NCBI GenBank assembly: GCA_028287415.1
Contig: JAQBPS010000145.1
Location: 1-6,362 of the forward strand
Direction: 5' to 3'
DNA: 6,362 nucleotides
Source: Bacillota bacterium
Lineage (GTDB): Bacteria > Bacillota > Sulfobacillia > Symbiobacteriales > Symbiobacteriaceae
Numbering within the stretch: position 1 is the first letter of the stretch; each line of letters begins with the position of its first letter. Made by a program: the position numbers and the translations under genes. This document shows positions 1 through 5,631 of this stretch, piece after piece. Below the pieces are notes generated by a model. The model was given only the letters and a program-made list of their open reading frames with translations. It was not told the DNA's origin and made no database searches.

Positions 1-536
1 AACAGGAGTACCAGCACGACCGGCAGGTTGTTCATCAGCCCGACCATGGCCGGCGCCATGAATTGCCGGTTGGCGTTGAGCACCGCTGCCGCCACGCCGC
101 CCAGCCCCATGAACAGGACCATGGGCAGCATCATCCGGGTCAGGGAGAGTGCCAGAGCGATCGCCGCAGCGGGCAGGCCAGGCGCCAGACGGGGCACAAA
201 CGCGGGCGCCAGCCCCCAGCCGATCAGGAGCAGTACCGCGGCGATCAGCACTGTGAGGTTAAGTACCGTGTTGACGAGCCGCCAGGCTGCTGCGTCGCCC
301 CGCTTTTGTACGACATCCCGATAGACCGGAATGAAGACCAGCGTGAGCCCTGCGCCTACGGCCGCAAAGAGCGAGGTCGGCAGGTCCTGTGCGACCAGGT
401 ACGCGTCCGTGGCGTAGGTCGCCCCGAACCGTGCGGCCAGCAGTGCCTCCCGCAGGTAGCCCAGGAGCCGGCTCACGATCAGGAGTAATGAGATCAGCCC
501 GGCCGTTTTGAAGACTGTGCGTGGCTGTATGTTCAC
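1..536 (-). CDS. murJ: MurJ/MviN-family lipid flippase (3' part beyond window)
   Basis: Encodes the N-terminal 178 residues of a multi-pass membrane protein of the MurJ/MviN branch of the MOP exporter superfamily, which flips undecaprenyl-linked precursors such as lipid II across the membrane. Seen in the sequence: residues 22-30 (SRLLGYLRE) match the first-helix signature, with Arg23 and Arg29 at the positions of E. coli MurJ Arg18 and Arg24. TDAY with Asp44 matches Asp39, and LP..L followed by FIPVY (68-72) is typical. Hydrophobic helices follow at about 91-110, 122-140 and 141-155. The start is GTG at 536, inside the GTGA overlap with the preceding gene's stop, with GAGGAG at 548-553. It is the last visible gene of the operon. 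Arg52 of E. coli MurJ is replaced by Phe57. Because it sits in a polysaccharide operon, the cargo could be a surface-polysaccharide lipid intermediate rather than lipid II. The gene symbol is by family only. Confidence 0.88.
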   Translation of the reverse strand, partial: MNIQPRTVFKTAGLISLLLIVSRLLGYLREALLAARFGATYATDAYLVAQDLPTSLFAAVGAGLTLVFIPVYRDVVQKRGDAAAWRLVNTVLNLTVLIAAVLLLIGWGLAPAFVPRLAPGLPAAAIALALSLTRMMLPMVLFMGLGGVAAAVLNANRQFMAPAMVGLMNNLPVVLVLL

Positions 537-1627
537 GGGCTGCTCAACTCCTCGTAGAGCGCCGCCGTTTTCTCAGCCATGCGCTCGGCGCTGAAGAGCT
601 CCCGGGCCCGGCGCCGGCCGGCTTGTCCCATCTGTGCGGCGACGACCGGGTCGAGCAGCAGCCGGTGAATCGCCGCGGCCAGGGCGTCCGGCTGCTCGGG
701 CGGTACGAGTACACCCGTCTCGCCATCCACCACCACCTCGGGGATGCCCCCCACATGGCTGGCGATCACCGGGCGCCCGGCAGCCATGGCCTCCACGGCT
801 ACCAGCCCGAGCCCCTCCGACCGGGAGGGGAGCACGAACAAGCCAATCTGGCTCAGGAAGGCGGGGACGTCGGCCACGAAACCGGTCATGGTGACCCGGC
901 CCTCCAGCCCCAGGTCGTGCAACTGGCGGGCCAGCGCCTCGCCCTGGGTACCCTCGCCGCCGAGGAGCAGCCGGGCCGCTCCGGGCGGCAGCTTGCTCAT
1001 GGCGGCGAGCAGTACGTCAAAGCCCTTCTCCCGCCCCAGCCGGCCCAGGGCGCCGAGCACCGTTTGTGGCAAACCGGCCGCAGGCGGCTGGACTGCCACA
1101 AACGGTGCGAGCGCCACACCGCCCGGGATGACACGAATCCGCTCCGGGCGGGCGCCAGATGCCTCCAGCGCCCGCCTGACGGCCTCTGACACGGCGACGA
1201 TGCGGTCAGCAAACAGGTTGACAGCCGCCCGCTTCAACACGGGCGCCGGTGCCCGTACCTGGAGGGACTGCTCCTCAGCGTAGGCGAGGCCGTGCTTCGT
1301 ATAAATGACACGGGCGCCCGCCAGAGCCGCCGCCATCCGCCCGGCCAGTGAGCCGTGGGTGTGGGCGATCCGGGGGCGCCAGCTGCGCATGAGACCAGTC
1401 AGGGAACGCAGCGCCTGCCACGTGAACGAGACGTTTGCACCGGGGTAGAGCATCACTTTGATACCGGCGCGCCGGAGGGCAGCAGCCAGATCCCCTTCAG
1501 GACAGGCTACCGCCACATCGAACGCTTCGGTGATGCGGGGCTGGGACAGGAGCGTCAGTACGTACTGCCCGGCGCCGCCAATGTTCGTATCACTGCAGAT
1601 GTGAAGAATCTTCGTGCGCTGCTTCAA
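533..1627 (-). CDS. GT4-family glycosyltransferase (GT-B fold)
   Basis: A 364-residue retaining glycosyltransferase of the GT4 type, cytoplasmic or membrane-associated, expected to move a sugar from a nucleotide donor to a lipid-linked acceptor. The N-terminal acceptor domain has a GGAGQYV glycine loop (17-23), HTHG (89-92) and KHG (111-113). The C-terminal donor domain has IPGG (167-170), GRLGREKG (195-202) with the phosphate-binding Arg/Lys pair, GGEG (223-226), TGFV.DVP (248-255) and a full E-x7-E motif from Glu271 to Glu279, then AAGRPVIAS and VGGIPEVV. Length is normal for the family. The start is TTG at 1627, in a TTGA overlap with the stop of the upstream gene; GAGAGGA at 1637-1643, nine bases away, supports it. 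The next gene starts inside this gene's stop. A 15-bp perfect inverted repeat lies within the interdomain linker. Donor and acceptor cannot be told from sequence. Confidence 0.93.
   Translation of the reverse strand: MKQRTKILHICSDTNIGGAGQYVLTLLSQPRITEAFDVAVACPEGDLAAALRRAGIKVMLYPGANVSFTWQALRSLTGLMRSWRPRIAHTHGSLAGRMAAALAGARVIYTKHGLAYAEEQSLQVRAPAPVLKRAAVNLFADRIVAVSEAVRRALEASGARPERIRVIPGGVALAPFVAVQPPAAGLPQTVLGALGRLGREKGFDVLLAAMSKLPPGAARLLLGGEGTQGEALARQLHDLGLEGRVTMTGFVADVPAFLSQIGLFVLPSRSEGLGLVAVEAMAAGRPVIASHVGGIPEVVVDGETGVLVPPEQPDALAAAIHRLLLDPVVAAQMGQAGRRRARELFSAERMAEKTAALYEELSSP
1057..1108. repeat. 15-bp perfect inverted repeat inside the GT4 gene
   Basis: Arm 1057-1071 (GCACCGTTTGTGGCA) is the exact reverse complement of 1094-1108, with a 22-base loop. 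It falls in residues 174-191, the linker between the two Rossmann domains, where protein sequence is little constrained. The mRNA would form a strong hairpin in mid-operon. Confidence 0.7.
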
Positions 1628-3249
1628 GCTTTGGCGTCCTCTCTGTCACCCAGGGCCAGCCCCACACCCAGGGCAGCGACGGCCCAGAAAGCGAAGAGCA
1701 GCTTGGGGTTATACCAGATGTACTCAACCATGCCATGGAAGAGTATGCCGAAGAGGGCGGCGGGAACGGCAGCGATCAGCAGGGGGCGGCGGGGGCTGGA
1801 GCCGACCGTGAAGGTCCGGCGAATCAGCACCAGCAGCGTCCAGAGCACCGCCACGATCCCGAAGATGCCGAGCTCGGCAAAGACCTGCAAGTAGGTGTTG
1901 TGGGCGTGAGCGGCTCGGGCGAGGGGAAGCATGAACTCCTCGTAGCCCTTGGCGAACACCTCTGCGCCGGGGCCGGTACCGAGCACCCAGAACTTGCCGA
2001 GCATGGCCGAAACGCCGCGCCACACGTTGACCCGGTACAGGTTCGAGCTGTCCTGTAGCGTGAAGGCCGACGCCAGGCGCTGCAGGATTGATGCCGGAGC
2101 GAGCACCAGCAGGCCGAGACCCGCCGGCACACCGAGGATGGCCCAGCGGCGGAAGCGCAGCAGTACGAAGACGCCGAGGGCGATGATCAGGGCGAGCCAG
2201 CCGCCCCGCGACCAGGTGACCAGCAAGGCCAGTGCCATGAGCCCCAGCGGGAGGGCGAGTTCGATCTGCCGCTTCTGGTTCTGGAGCCACAGAGCGATGC
2301 CCACCGGGAGGTAAAGTGCCATGTACTCGGCCAGGTAGTTCGGGTTGCCCATGCTGGCGAAGACCCGGACCAGGGTGCCCGACGTGGTCGGGTCGGTCCA
2401 GCTTTCGTCGATCACGGGCGGGTGGATCAGTTGATAGATCGCCCAGAAACCCATGAGGGAACCGCCTACGATGACCGGTCCCAGCAATGCTGCCGCGTCG
2501 CGGGTACTGCGCACCAGGTCGACAATGATCACGAACAGCAGTGCCGCCGTGAACCACATGATCAGGTTGAGCACACTGATGCTCGGGGTGATGCTCTGGA
2601 CCGTAGCGGTGGTAGCGATCATCAGGAGGAAGCCGAGCGGCACGAAGGCCGCCGAGCCCCGCCAGCGGAAGTTTCCGGTCATCAGCCGGTCGGCCAGCCA
2701 CAGAAGGGCGACACCCCAGACCCCCAGGATCATCAGGATCGTGGGTGAAGGCGAGAATGTGGAAGGAATCACGGGGAGCAGCCCCAGGAGGGTACCCAGC
2801 AGGTAGACCAGGGGCGATGTGGGGCGACGCCCCGATTCGTCCGGAGCCAGTACCACATCGGCCGCGTAGCCGGTGTAGGCCTGAAGGAGCACGCTGCTGC
2901 CTACGAACGGCTGGGCGGTGGCTGCCAGGCGGCGTCCTGTGCCTGCCAGGATGCTGGTCTCCCATACATCGTTCAGCCAGGGGCCGATACGGTGTCCGAG
3001 CCGGGCGAAGCCGTTGTTCAGCCCGGCGAGGATCTGCCCGGTACGGCTCTCCCGCAAGTGGAGAGGTTCGGGCCAGTCAGAGTACCACGCCCGCCCGGCG
3101 AAGCTGCCGGCGAACACTCGCCCACTCGCAGCACCAGCTCTGGCAAGTAGGCGTCCGGTGACGCTCTGCTCCCAGGTATCCATCACAAAGTTGACCAGGC
3201 GACCCGGGAGGCTTGTTGCCCAGATCCCCTTGAGCGGAATGTGCGCCAT
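1624..3249 (-). CDS. O-antigen ligase/polymerase-like membrane protein (Wzy_C) with N-terminal extension
   Basis: A 541-residue integral membrane protein of the Wzy_C/O-antigen ligase family, which joins or polymerises lipid-linked glycans on the outer face of the membrane. Roughly residues 1-145 are a polar N-terminal region. About ten to twelve hydrophobic helices follow from 148 to 534. Family hallmarks are WSRGGWL (346-352) at the head of a helix, a large extracytoplasmic loop (about 390-450) with an Arg-rich segment LYRVNVWRG (404-412), and AHNTYLQ (449-455) followed by ELGIFG. Arg and His residues in these places are needed in WaaL-type ligases. The start is ATG at 3249 with AGGGGG at 3258-3263, which overlaps the stop of the upstream gene. 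Its own stop overlaps the next start. The N-terminal region is longer than in classical WaaL/Wzy and holds degenerate W-E-x-S / E-S-x-x-G repeats. In a Gram-positive, a wall- or protein-linked glycan is a likelier product than LPS. Confidence 0.88.
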   Translation of the reverse strand: MAHIPLKGIWATSLPGRLVNFVMDTWEQSVTGRLLARAGAASGRVFAGSFAGRAWYSDWPEPLHLRESRTGQILAGLNNGFARLGHRIGPWLNDVWETSILAGTGRRLAATAQPFVGSSVLLQAYTGYAADVVLAPDESGRRPTSPLVYLLGTLLGLLPVIPSTFSPSPTILMILGVWGVALLWLADRLMTGNFRWRGSAAFVPLGFLLMIATTATVQSITPSISVLNLIMWFTAALLFVIIVDLVRSTRDAAALLGPVIVGGSLMGFWAIYQLIHPPVIDESWTDPTTSGTLVRVFASMGNPNYLAEYMALYLPVGIALWLQNQKRQIELALPLGLMALALLVTWSRGGWLALIIALGVFVLLRFRRWAILGVPAGLGLLVLAPASILQRLASAFTLQDSSNLYRVNVWRGVSAMLGKFWVLGTGPGAEVFAKGYEEFMLPLARAAHAHNTYLQVFAELGIFGIVAVLWTLLVLIRRTFTVGSSPRRPLLIAAVPAALFGILFHGMVEYIWYNPKLLFAFWAVAALGVGLALGDREDAKA

Positions 3250-3261
3250 CAGTACCGCCCC

Positions 3262-3765
3262 CTATCGTGCGGGCGGATGTTCGTTAACATCGACGGTGAC
3301 CACCGGGTTCGCCCAGAGCTTCGTCTTAAAATCGATATCCCGGCCAATCTTCACCTCAATGCCGCCCATCGTCACTGCGTTGGGTGAGCTGTGCCCGGGC
3401 CCCCGGACCGTCACGTAGTAGTCAAAGCTGGTTTTCGACTCAGATTGCCACAGATTCCCGTCCGGTCCGACGTTGGTGACAATCGCAGGAGTCTTCTTGG
3501 TGGCGACAATTTTTCCCAGGTAGGCGTTCGATTTGCTATCGTATACGTCCGTACCCTGCGGGAGGGCGTCGATCGTAAACTGTCGCACAGGGGAGAGCAA
3601 AGCCGTCACTTCAACGGTCGTATCCTGGTTGTTGGTCGTGACCGCCTTGGCCGCAACCTTCTGGTAGCCAAAGCGAGCCGCCACGGCCACCACCGCGATT
3701 ACCACGACCAGGTCGAGCAGGTTCACCTTGCCAAATAACCGGCCCTTTTCATCAATAACGGCCAC
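3262..3765 (-). CDS. DUF4330 family single-pass membrane protein
   Basis: A 167-residue protein that matches the DUF4330 family as I know it: a short polar head with the opening motif IDEKGRLFGKVNLLDL (4-19), one membrane helix (about 15-32) and an outside domain of about 130 residues. The domain is rich in beta strand, with motifs such as VEVTALLSPV (51-60) and GIEVKIGRDIDFKTK (135-149). The function is unknown. Members often lie in polysaccharide operons, so a partner or regulator of the assembly machinery is a reasonable inference and no more. The start is GTG at 3765, three bases after the stop of the upstream glycosyltransferase. GGAGGTG at 3775-3781 serves as ribosome binding site and lies within the end of the previous gene. 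The stop overlaps the ribosome binding site of the next gene. By eye this gene and the neighbouring end of the preceding gene are less GC-rich than the rest of the operon. Confidence 0.85.
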   Translation of the reverse strand: MAVIDEKGRLFGKVNLLDLVVVIAVVAVAARFGYQKVAAKAVTTNNQDTTVEVTALLSPVRQFTIDALPQGTDVYDSKSNAYLGKIVATKKTPAIVTNVGPDGNLWQSESKTSFDYYVTVRGPGHSSPNAVTMGGIEVKIGRDIDFKTKLWANPVVTVDVNEHPPAR

Positions 3766-3768
3766 TGC

Positions 3769-4899
3769 TTAGAGCACCTCCGCATATACTTCCAATATTT
3801 GAGCGGCAATCGCTTCGATCGATAAATTTTTAACTACGTATTCACGCCCCGCTTCCCCCATGCGCTGCCGCAGGGGTGCCGCTTCCGGCCGAAGCAGGCT
3901 CACAATGTCGGCGGCTATGGTCTCCGGGTTCAGGGGCGAACCGCCCACGCGGGCCGTAAAGTTGGCGTCGGCGTACTCGGCAATCAGCTCCGGTGTGAGC
4001 ACGCCGCGATAGCCACCCTCGCCGGCGATCACCACGGGCCGACCGCAGGCCATGCCTTCGATCGCGGTGCGGGCGACTGCGATCACGCAGTCCGCCAGGT
4101 TAAAGAACCGGGGCACATCCACAACCAGCCCCGGGGCGACCGCCGCTTCACGCCCTAGCAGGCGGTTTGTTTCGTCCGTCAGACGTCGGATCTCTGCGGC
4201 GCGATTGCCGTCGCCCAGGAGCCAGAGGCGCGCCCCCGGCAACTGCCGGTCAATGGCGGGCAGGGCGGCAAGCAAAGCGACCGCGGTGTCGGCAAACGAA
4301 TCGGTCAGCCTGCTGGCGTGGACCAGATGCGGCCCGGTAGCCGGCACGCCGAACTCGGTCAGGAGCGGGCCAATGTCCAGGCCCGGACGGAAGGCCTCGG
4401 TGTCGAAACCATTGGGGATCACCCGGACCTGATCGGGCGGCGCCCCCAGCGGGCCGACAAGGTGTCGCCTCACGTCCTCGCTGACAGCGATTGTGCGCTG
4501 CCCGAAGGTGCTCAGGTACCGCCAGGGGAAGCTCGCGTTGTACGTGCCGTGGTACGTGGTCACAAACGGGACCGGGCGCCGCCGGATGGCGAGTGAGACC
4601 AGCCATGCCGGAATGCGGGCGTGTGCGTGAATGAGTCCGATGCGGTGCTCGGTGATGAGCTGCTGAAGGCGCCATAAAGCCCGGAGCATCACCACCGGGC
4701 TGCGGCTGGCCATTGGTATTTCGACATGGGGGATCCCCATTTCCGCCAGCAGCGGCACCAGCCGGCCCCCGGCGGACGCGACCACCACGCTATGCCCCCG
4801 GCGCCGGAGTTGACGGGCCAGGCTGATTACATGGGTCTCAGCCCCGCCCAGATCCAGGGCCATTGCTGCCAGCAAAACTGGTGGCAGGGTTTTCTGCAT
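3769..4899 (-). CDS. Divergent GT4-type glycosyltransferase, first gene of the operon
   Basis: A 376-residue GT-B glycosyltransferase, probably an early step in building the lipid-linked glycan. Motifs with this start: LGGAETHV (17-24), HAHAR (91-95), TTYHG (114-118), AVSEDVRR (138-145), IPNGFD (161-166), LGDG (228-231), DVPRFF (261-266) and EGMACGRPVV (281-290), then GGYRGVLTPE (295-304) and NFTAR (313-317). The donor domain is not canonical. The usual G-R-x4-K-G loop reads ASRLTDSFAD (195-204) with no lysine, and the first Glu of E-x7-E is missing, with an ART motif (276-278) before the second. I think this marks a separate Firmicutes subfamily rather than a dead enzyme, but I cannot check it. 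ATG 4899 is preferred because GGGGGGA (4908-4914) sits eight bases upstream. An in-frame TTG at 4929 would add ten residues but falls inside the leader stem-loop. Confidence 0.88.
   Translation of the reverse strand: MQKTLPPVLLAAMALDLGGAETHVISLARQLRRRGHSVVVASAGGRLVPLLAEMGIPHVEIPMASRSPVVMLRALWRLQQLITEHRIGLIHAHARIPAWLVSLAIRRRPVPFVTTYHGTYNASFPWRYLSTFGQRTIAVSEDVRRHLVGPLGAPPDQVRVIPNGFDTEAFRPGLDIGPLLTEFGVPATGPHLVHASRLTDSFADTAVALLAALPAIDRQLPGARLWLLGDGNRAAEIRRLTDETNRLLGREAAVAPGLVVDVPRFFNLADCVIAVARTAIEGMACGRPVVIAGEGGYRGVLTPELIAEYADANFTARVGGSPLNPETIAADIVSLLRPEAAPLRQRMGEAGREYVVKNLSIEAIAAQILEVYAEVL
4453..4467. repeat. Second exact copy of the 15-bp promoter palindrome, inside the first operon gene
   Basis: GCCGACAAGGTGTCG is identical to 4989-5003. 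Here it encodes part of RRHLVGP of the glycosyltransferase. The copies are 536 bp apart, which recalls an auxiliary operator inside a coding region. Chance similarity is not excluded. Confidence 0.4.
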
Positions 4900-4907
4900 G
4901 GACTTCG

Positions 4908-4914
4908 TCCCCCC
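4908..4914 (-). promoter_or_regulatory. Ribosome binding site fixing the start at 4899
   Basis: The minus strand reads GGGGGGA, eight bases before ATG 4899. It decides between that ATG and the upstream in-frame TTG at 4929. Confidence 0.6.
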
Positions 4915-4925
4915 AAGACAAAGGC

Positions 4926-4966
4926 GCAAACCGCCAGGCCCACTAATTGTGCTGGGCGGTCTTTGC
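4926..4966 (-). other. Stem-loop at the predicted 5' end of the polysaccharide operon mRNA
   Basis: Arms 4926-4935 and 4955-4966 pair over ten bases (GCAAA..CCGCC with GGCGGTTTGC, minus strand), broken by a two-base bulge. A short CAC/GTG pairing lies inside the loop. The predicted transcription start from the promoter at 4968-4996 is about 4961, so the mRNA would begin in this stem. The tract after it on the minus strand (TTTGCGCCTTTGTCTT) is only moderately U-rich, so it could also act as a weak terminator or attenuator. On the plus strand it is followed by CTTTGCTATTTTA, but no plus-strand gene feeds into it. Confidence 0.5.
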
Positions 4967-4967
4967 T

Positions 4968-4996
4968 ATTTTACTCGTTGTGCGTGCCGCCGACAA
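4968..4996 (-). promoter_or_regulatory. Sigma-A-type promoter of the polysaccharide operon
   Basis: The minus strand shows -35 TTGTCG (4991-4996), a 17-base spacer and -10 TAAAAT (4968-4973). That is four of six and five of six matches to the TTGACA/TATAAT consensus at optimal spacing. It lies just after the stop of the secreted-protein gene and about 70 bases before ATG 4899, so it would drive the five-gene operon separately. The -35 box is covered by a 13-bp palindrome. Confidence 0.6.
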
Positions 4997-5003
4997 GGTG
5001 TCG
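4991..5003. promoter_or_regulatory. 13-bp palindrome over the -35 box, possible operator
   Basis: CGACA-AGG-TGTCG is a perfect 5-bp inverted repeat with a 3-base centre, and it overlaps the -35 hexamer. The 15-mer containing it (4989-5003) recurs exactly at 4453-4467 inside the first gene of the operon. A repressor site is an inference from position and symmetry. Confidence 0.35.
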
Positions 5004-5022
5004 TTGGGAATTACTGGTTGGC

Positions 5023-5550
5023 TCACTTTACGGTGTAGTTTCCTTTGACCATCAAGATCGCATCCGCGGTAGCCCTCAGGCCCCGTCCGTCGGCCCGCGG
5101 CACTACCAACAAGTGGTTAGCTTTCACTGTTTCGCCCTGTGCCACGTCGCTGGCGCCGGTCGCATCAAAGAGGCCGCCCAGGTTGCTTGCGATGGCGGTC
5201 GCCCTGCCGCCGCGCAACACGATCTCAGTGCCGCTCTCGCCGATGATGGTGGAACCCCTGGGCAGGTTGACCACCTGGAAGGCGGCCCGGCCGTCGACGT
5301 ACGCCTTGTCAGCGAAGCCCGTCACCCGCTGATCGACATAGCTTTTGTCAGCGAAGCCGCTCGTACGCTCATCAATATAGTTCTTGTCAGCCAGCCGTGA
5401 CACCAACTGGTCGACATAGCTCTTGCTGACCAGCGGATCTGCGGCCGACCCCGGATCGTTCGTCGAGGCCGAAGCGTTGCCAAACCAAAACCCAGCTCCT
5501 ACAAGGCACAGTGCCGCCACGCCGGCAGCCAATCCCTGCTTCAGCTTCAA
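5023..5550 (-). CDS. Secreted repeat protein of unknown function
   Basis: A 175-residue exported protein. Residues 1-28 form a signal peptide: Lys2 and Lys4, a hydrophobic core at 8-21, and an ASA motif at 26-28 for cleavage. Residues 42-93 hold four 13-residue repeats of the form DKSYVDQRVTGFA, with the tyrosines at 45, 58, 71 and 84. A C-terminal domain (about 94-175) has GESGTEIVLRGGRATAI (104-120) and NHLLVVPRADGRG (145-157), ending in MVKGNYTV. I recall similar secreted proteins in spore-forming Firmicutes but know no function. The start is TTG at 5550 because AGGAGG (5560-5565) lies exactly nine bases upstream and the signal peptide begins there. An in-frame TTG at 5640 would add 30 residues and spoil the signal peptide. 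It lies just upstream of the polysaccharide operon, with no clear terminator between them, so read-through is possible. Confidence 0.8.
   Translation of the reverse strand: MKLKQGLAAGVAALCLVGAGFWFGNASASTNDPGSAADPLVSKSYVDQLVSRLADKNYIDERTSGFADKSYVDQRVTGFADKAYVDGRAAFQVVNLPRGSTIIGESGTEIVLRGGRATAIASNLGGLFDATGASDVAQGETVKANHLLVVPRADGRGLRATADAILMVKGNYTVK
5272..5427 (-). repeat. Four tandem 39-bp (13-residue) coding repeats
   Basis: On the plus strand the core CTTGTCAGCGAAGCC recurs with a 39-bp period, giving four units with residues K-x-Y-V/I-D-x at 43-48, 56-61, 69-74 and 82-87. The two middle units are the closest; the outer two have drifted. Confidence 0.85.
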
Positions 5551-5559
5551 CGAAGATCG

Positions 5560-5565
5560 CCTCCT
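5560..5565 (-). promoter_or_regulatory. Consensus ribosome binding site setting TTG 5550
   Basis: The minus strand reads AGGAGG, then nine bases, then TTG AAG CTG AAG. This overrides the longer reading frame that starts at 5640. Confidence 0.8.
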
Positions 5566-5631
5566 AAAAGGTTTACGGAAGAAGATTCGCCCCTGACCCT
5601 CAGAACCCTGTCGGTTCGGGGGGATGAGTGT

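Noticed and set aside
521..1189. Plus-strand frame of 222 residues opposite the GT4 gene
   Set aside because: It is a shadow of a high-GC gene on the other strand. The composition is Pro/Arg/His-rich with no motifs, while the minus-strand frame has a full set of GT4 motifs.
1464..1475. 12-bp palindrome CCGGCGCGCCGG
   Set aside because: It is made only of G and C in a GC-rich coding region and encodes ordinary residues. Chance is a sufficient explanation.
1724..2965. Minus-strand frame of 413 residues within the ligase-like gene
   Set aside because: It is an out-of-frame shadow rich in Pro, Arg and His. The true frame gives membrane helices and Wzy_C motifs.
4726..5400. Plus-strand frame of 224 residues spanning the promoter and the secreted-protein gene
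   Set aside because: It crosses the operon promoter and two minus-strand genes with strong signals. Its apparent repeats merely mirror the 39-bp coding repeats on the other strand.
5603..5617. GAACC-CTGTC-GGTTC hairpin upstream of the secreted-protein gene
   Set aside because: A 5-bp stem with no U-tract and no conserved partner signal. It is too weak to call a terminator or regulatory site.
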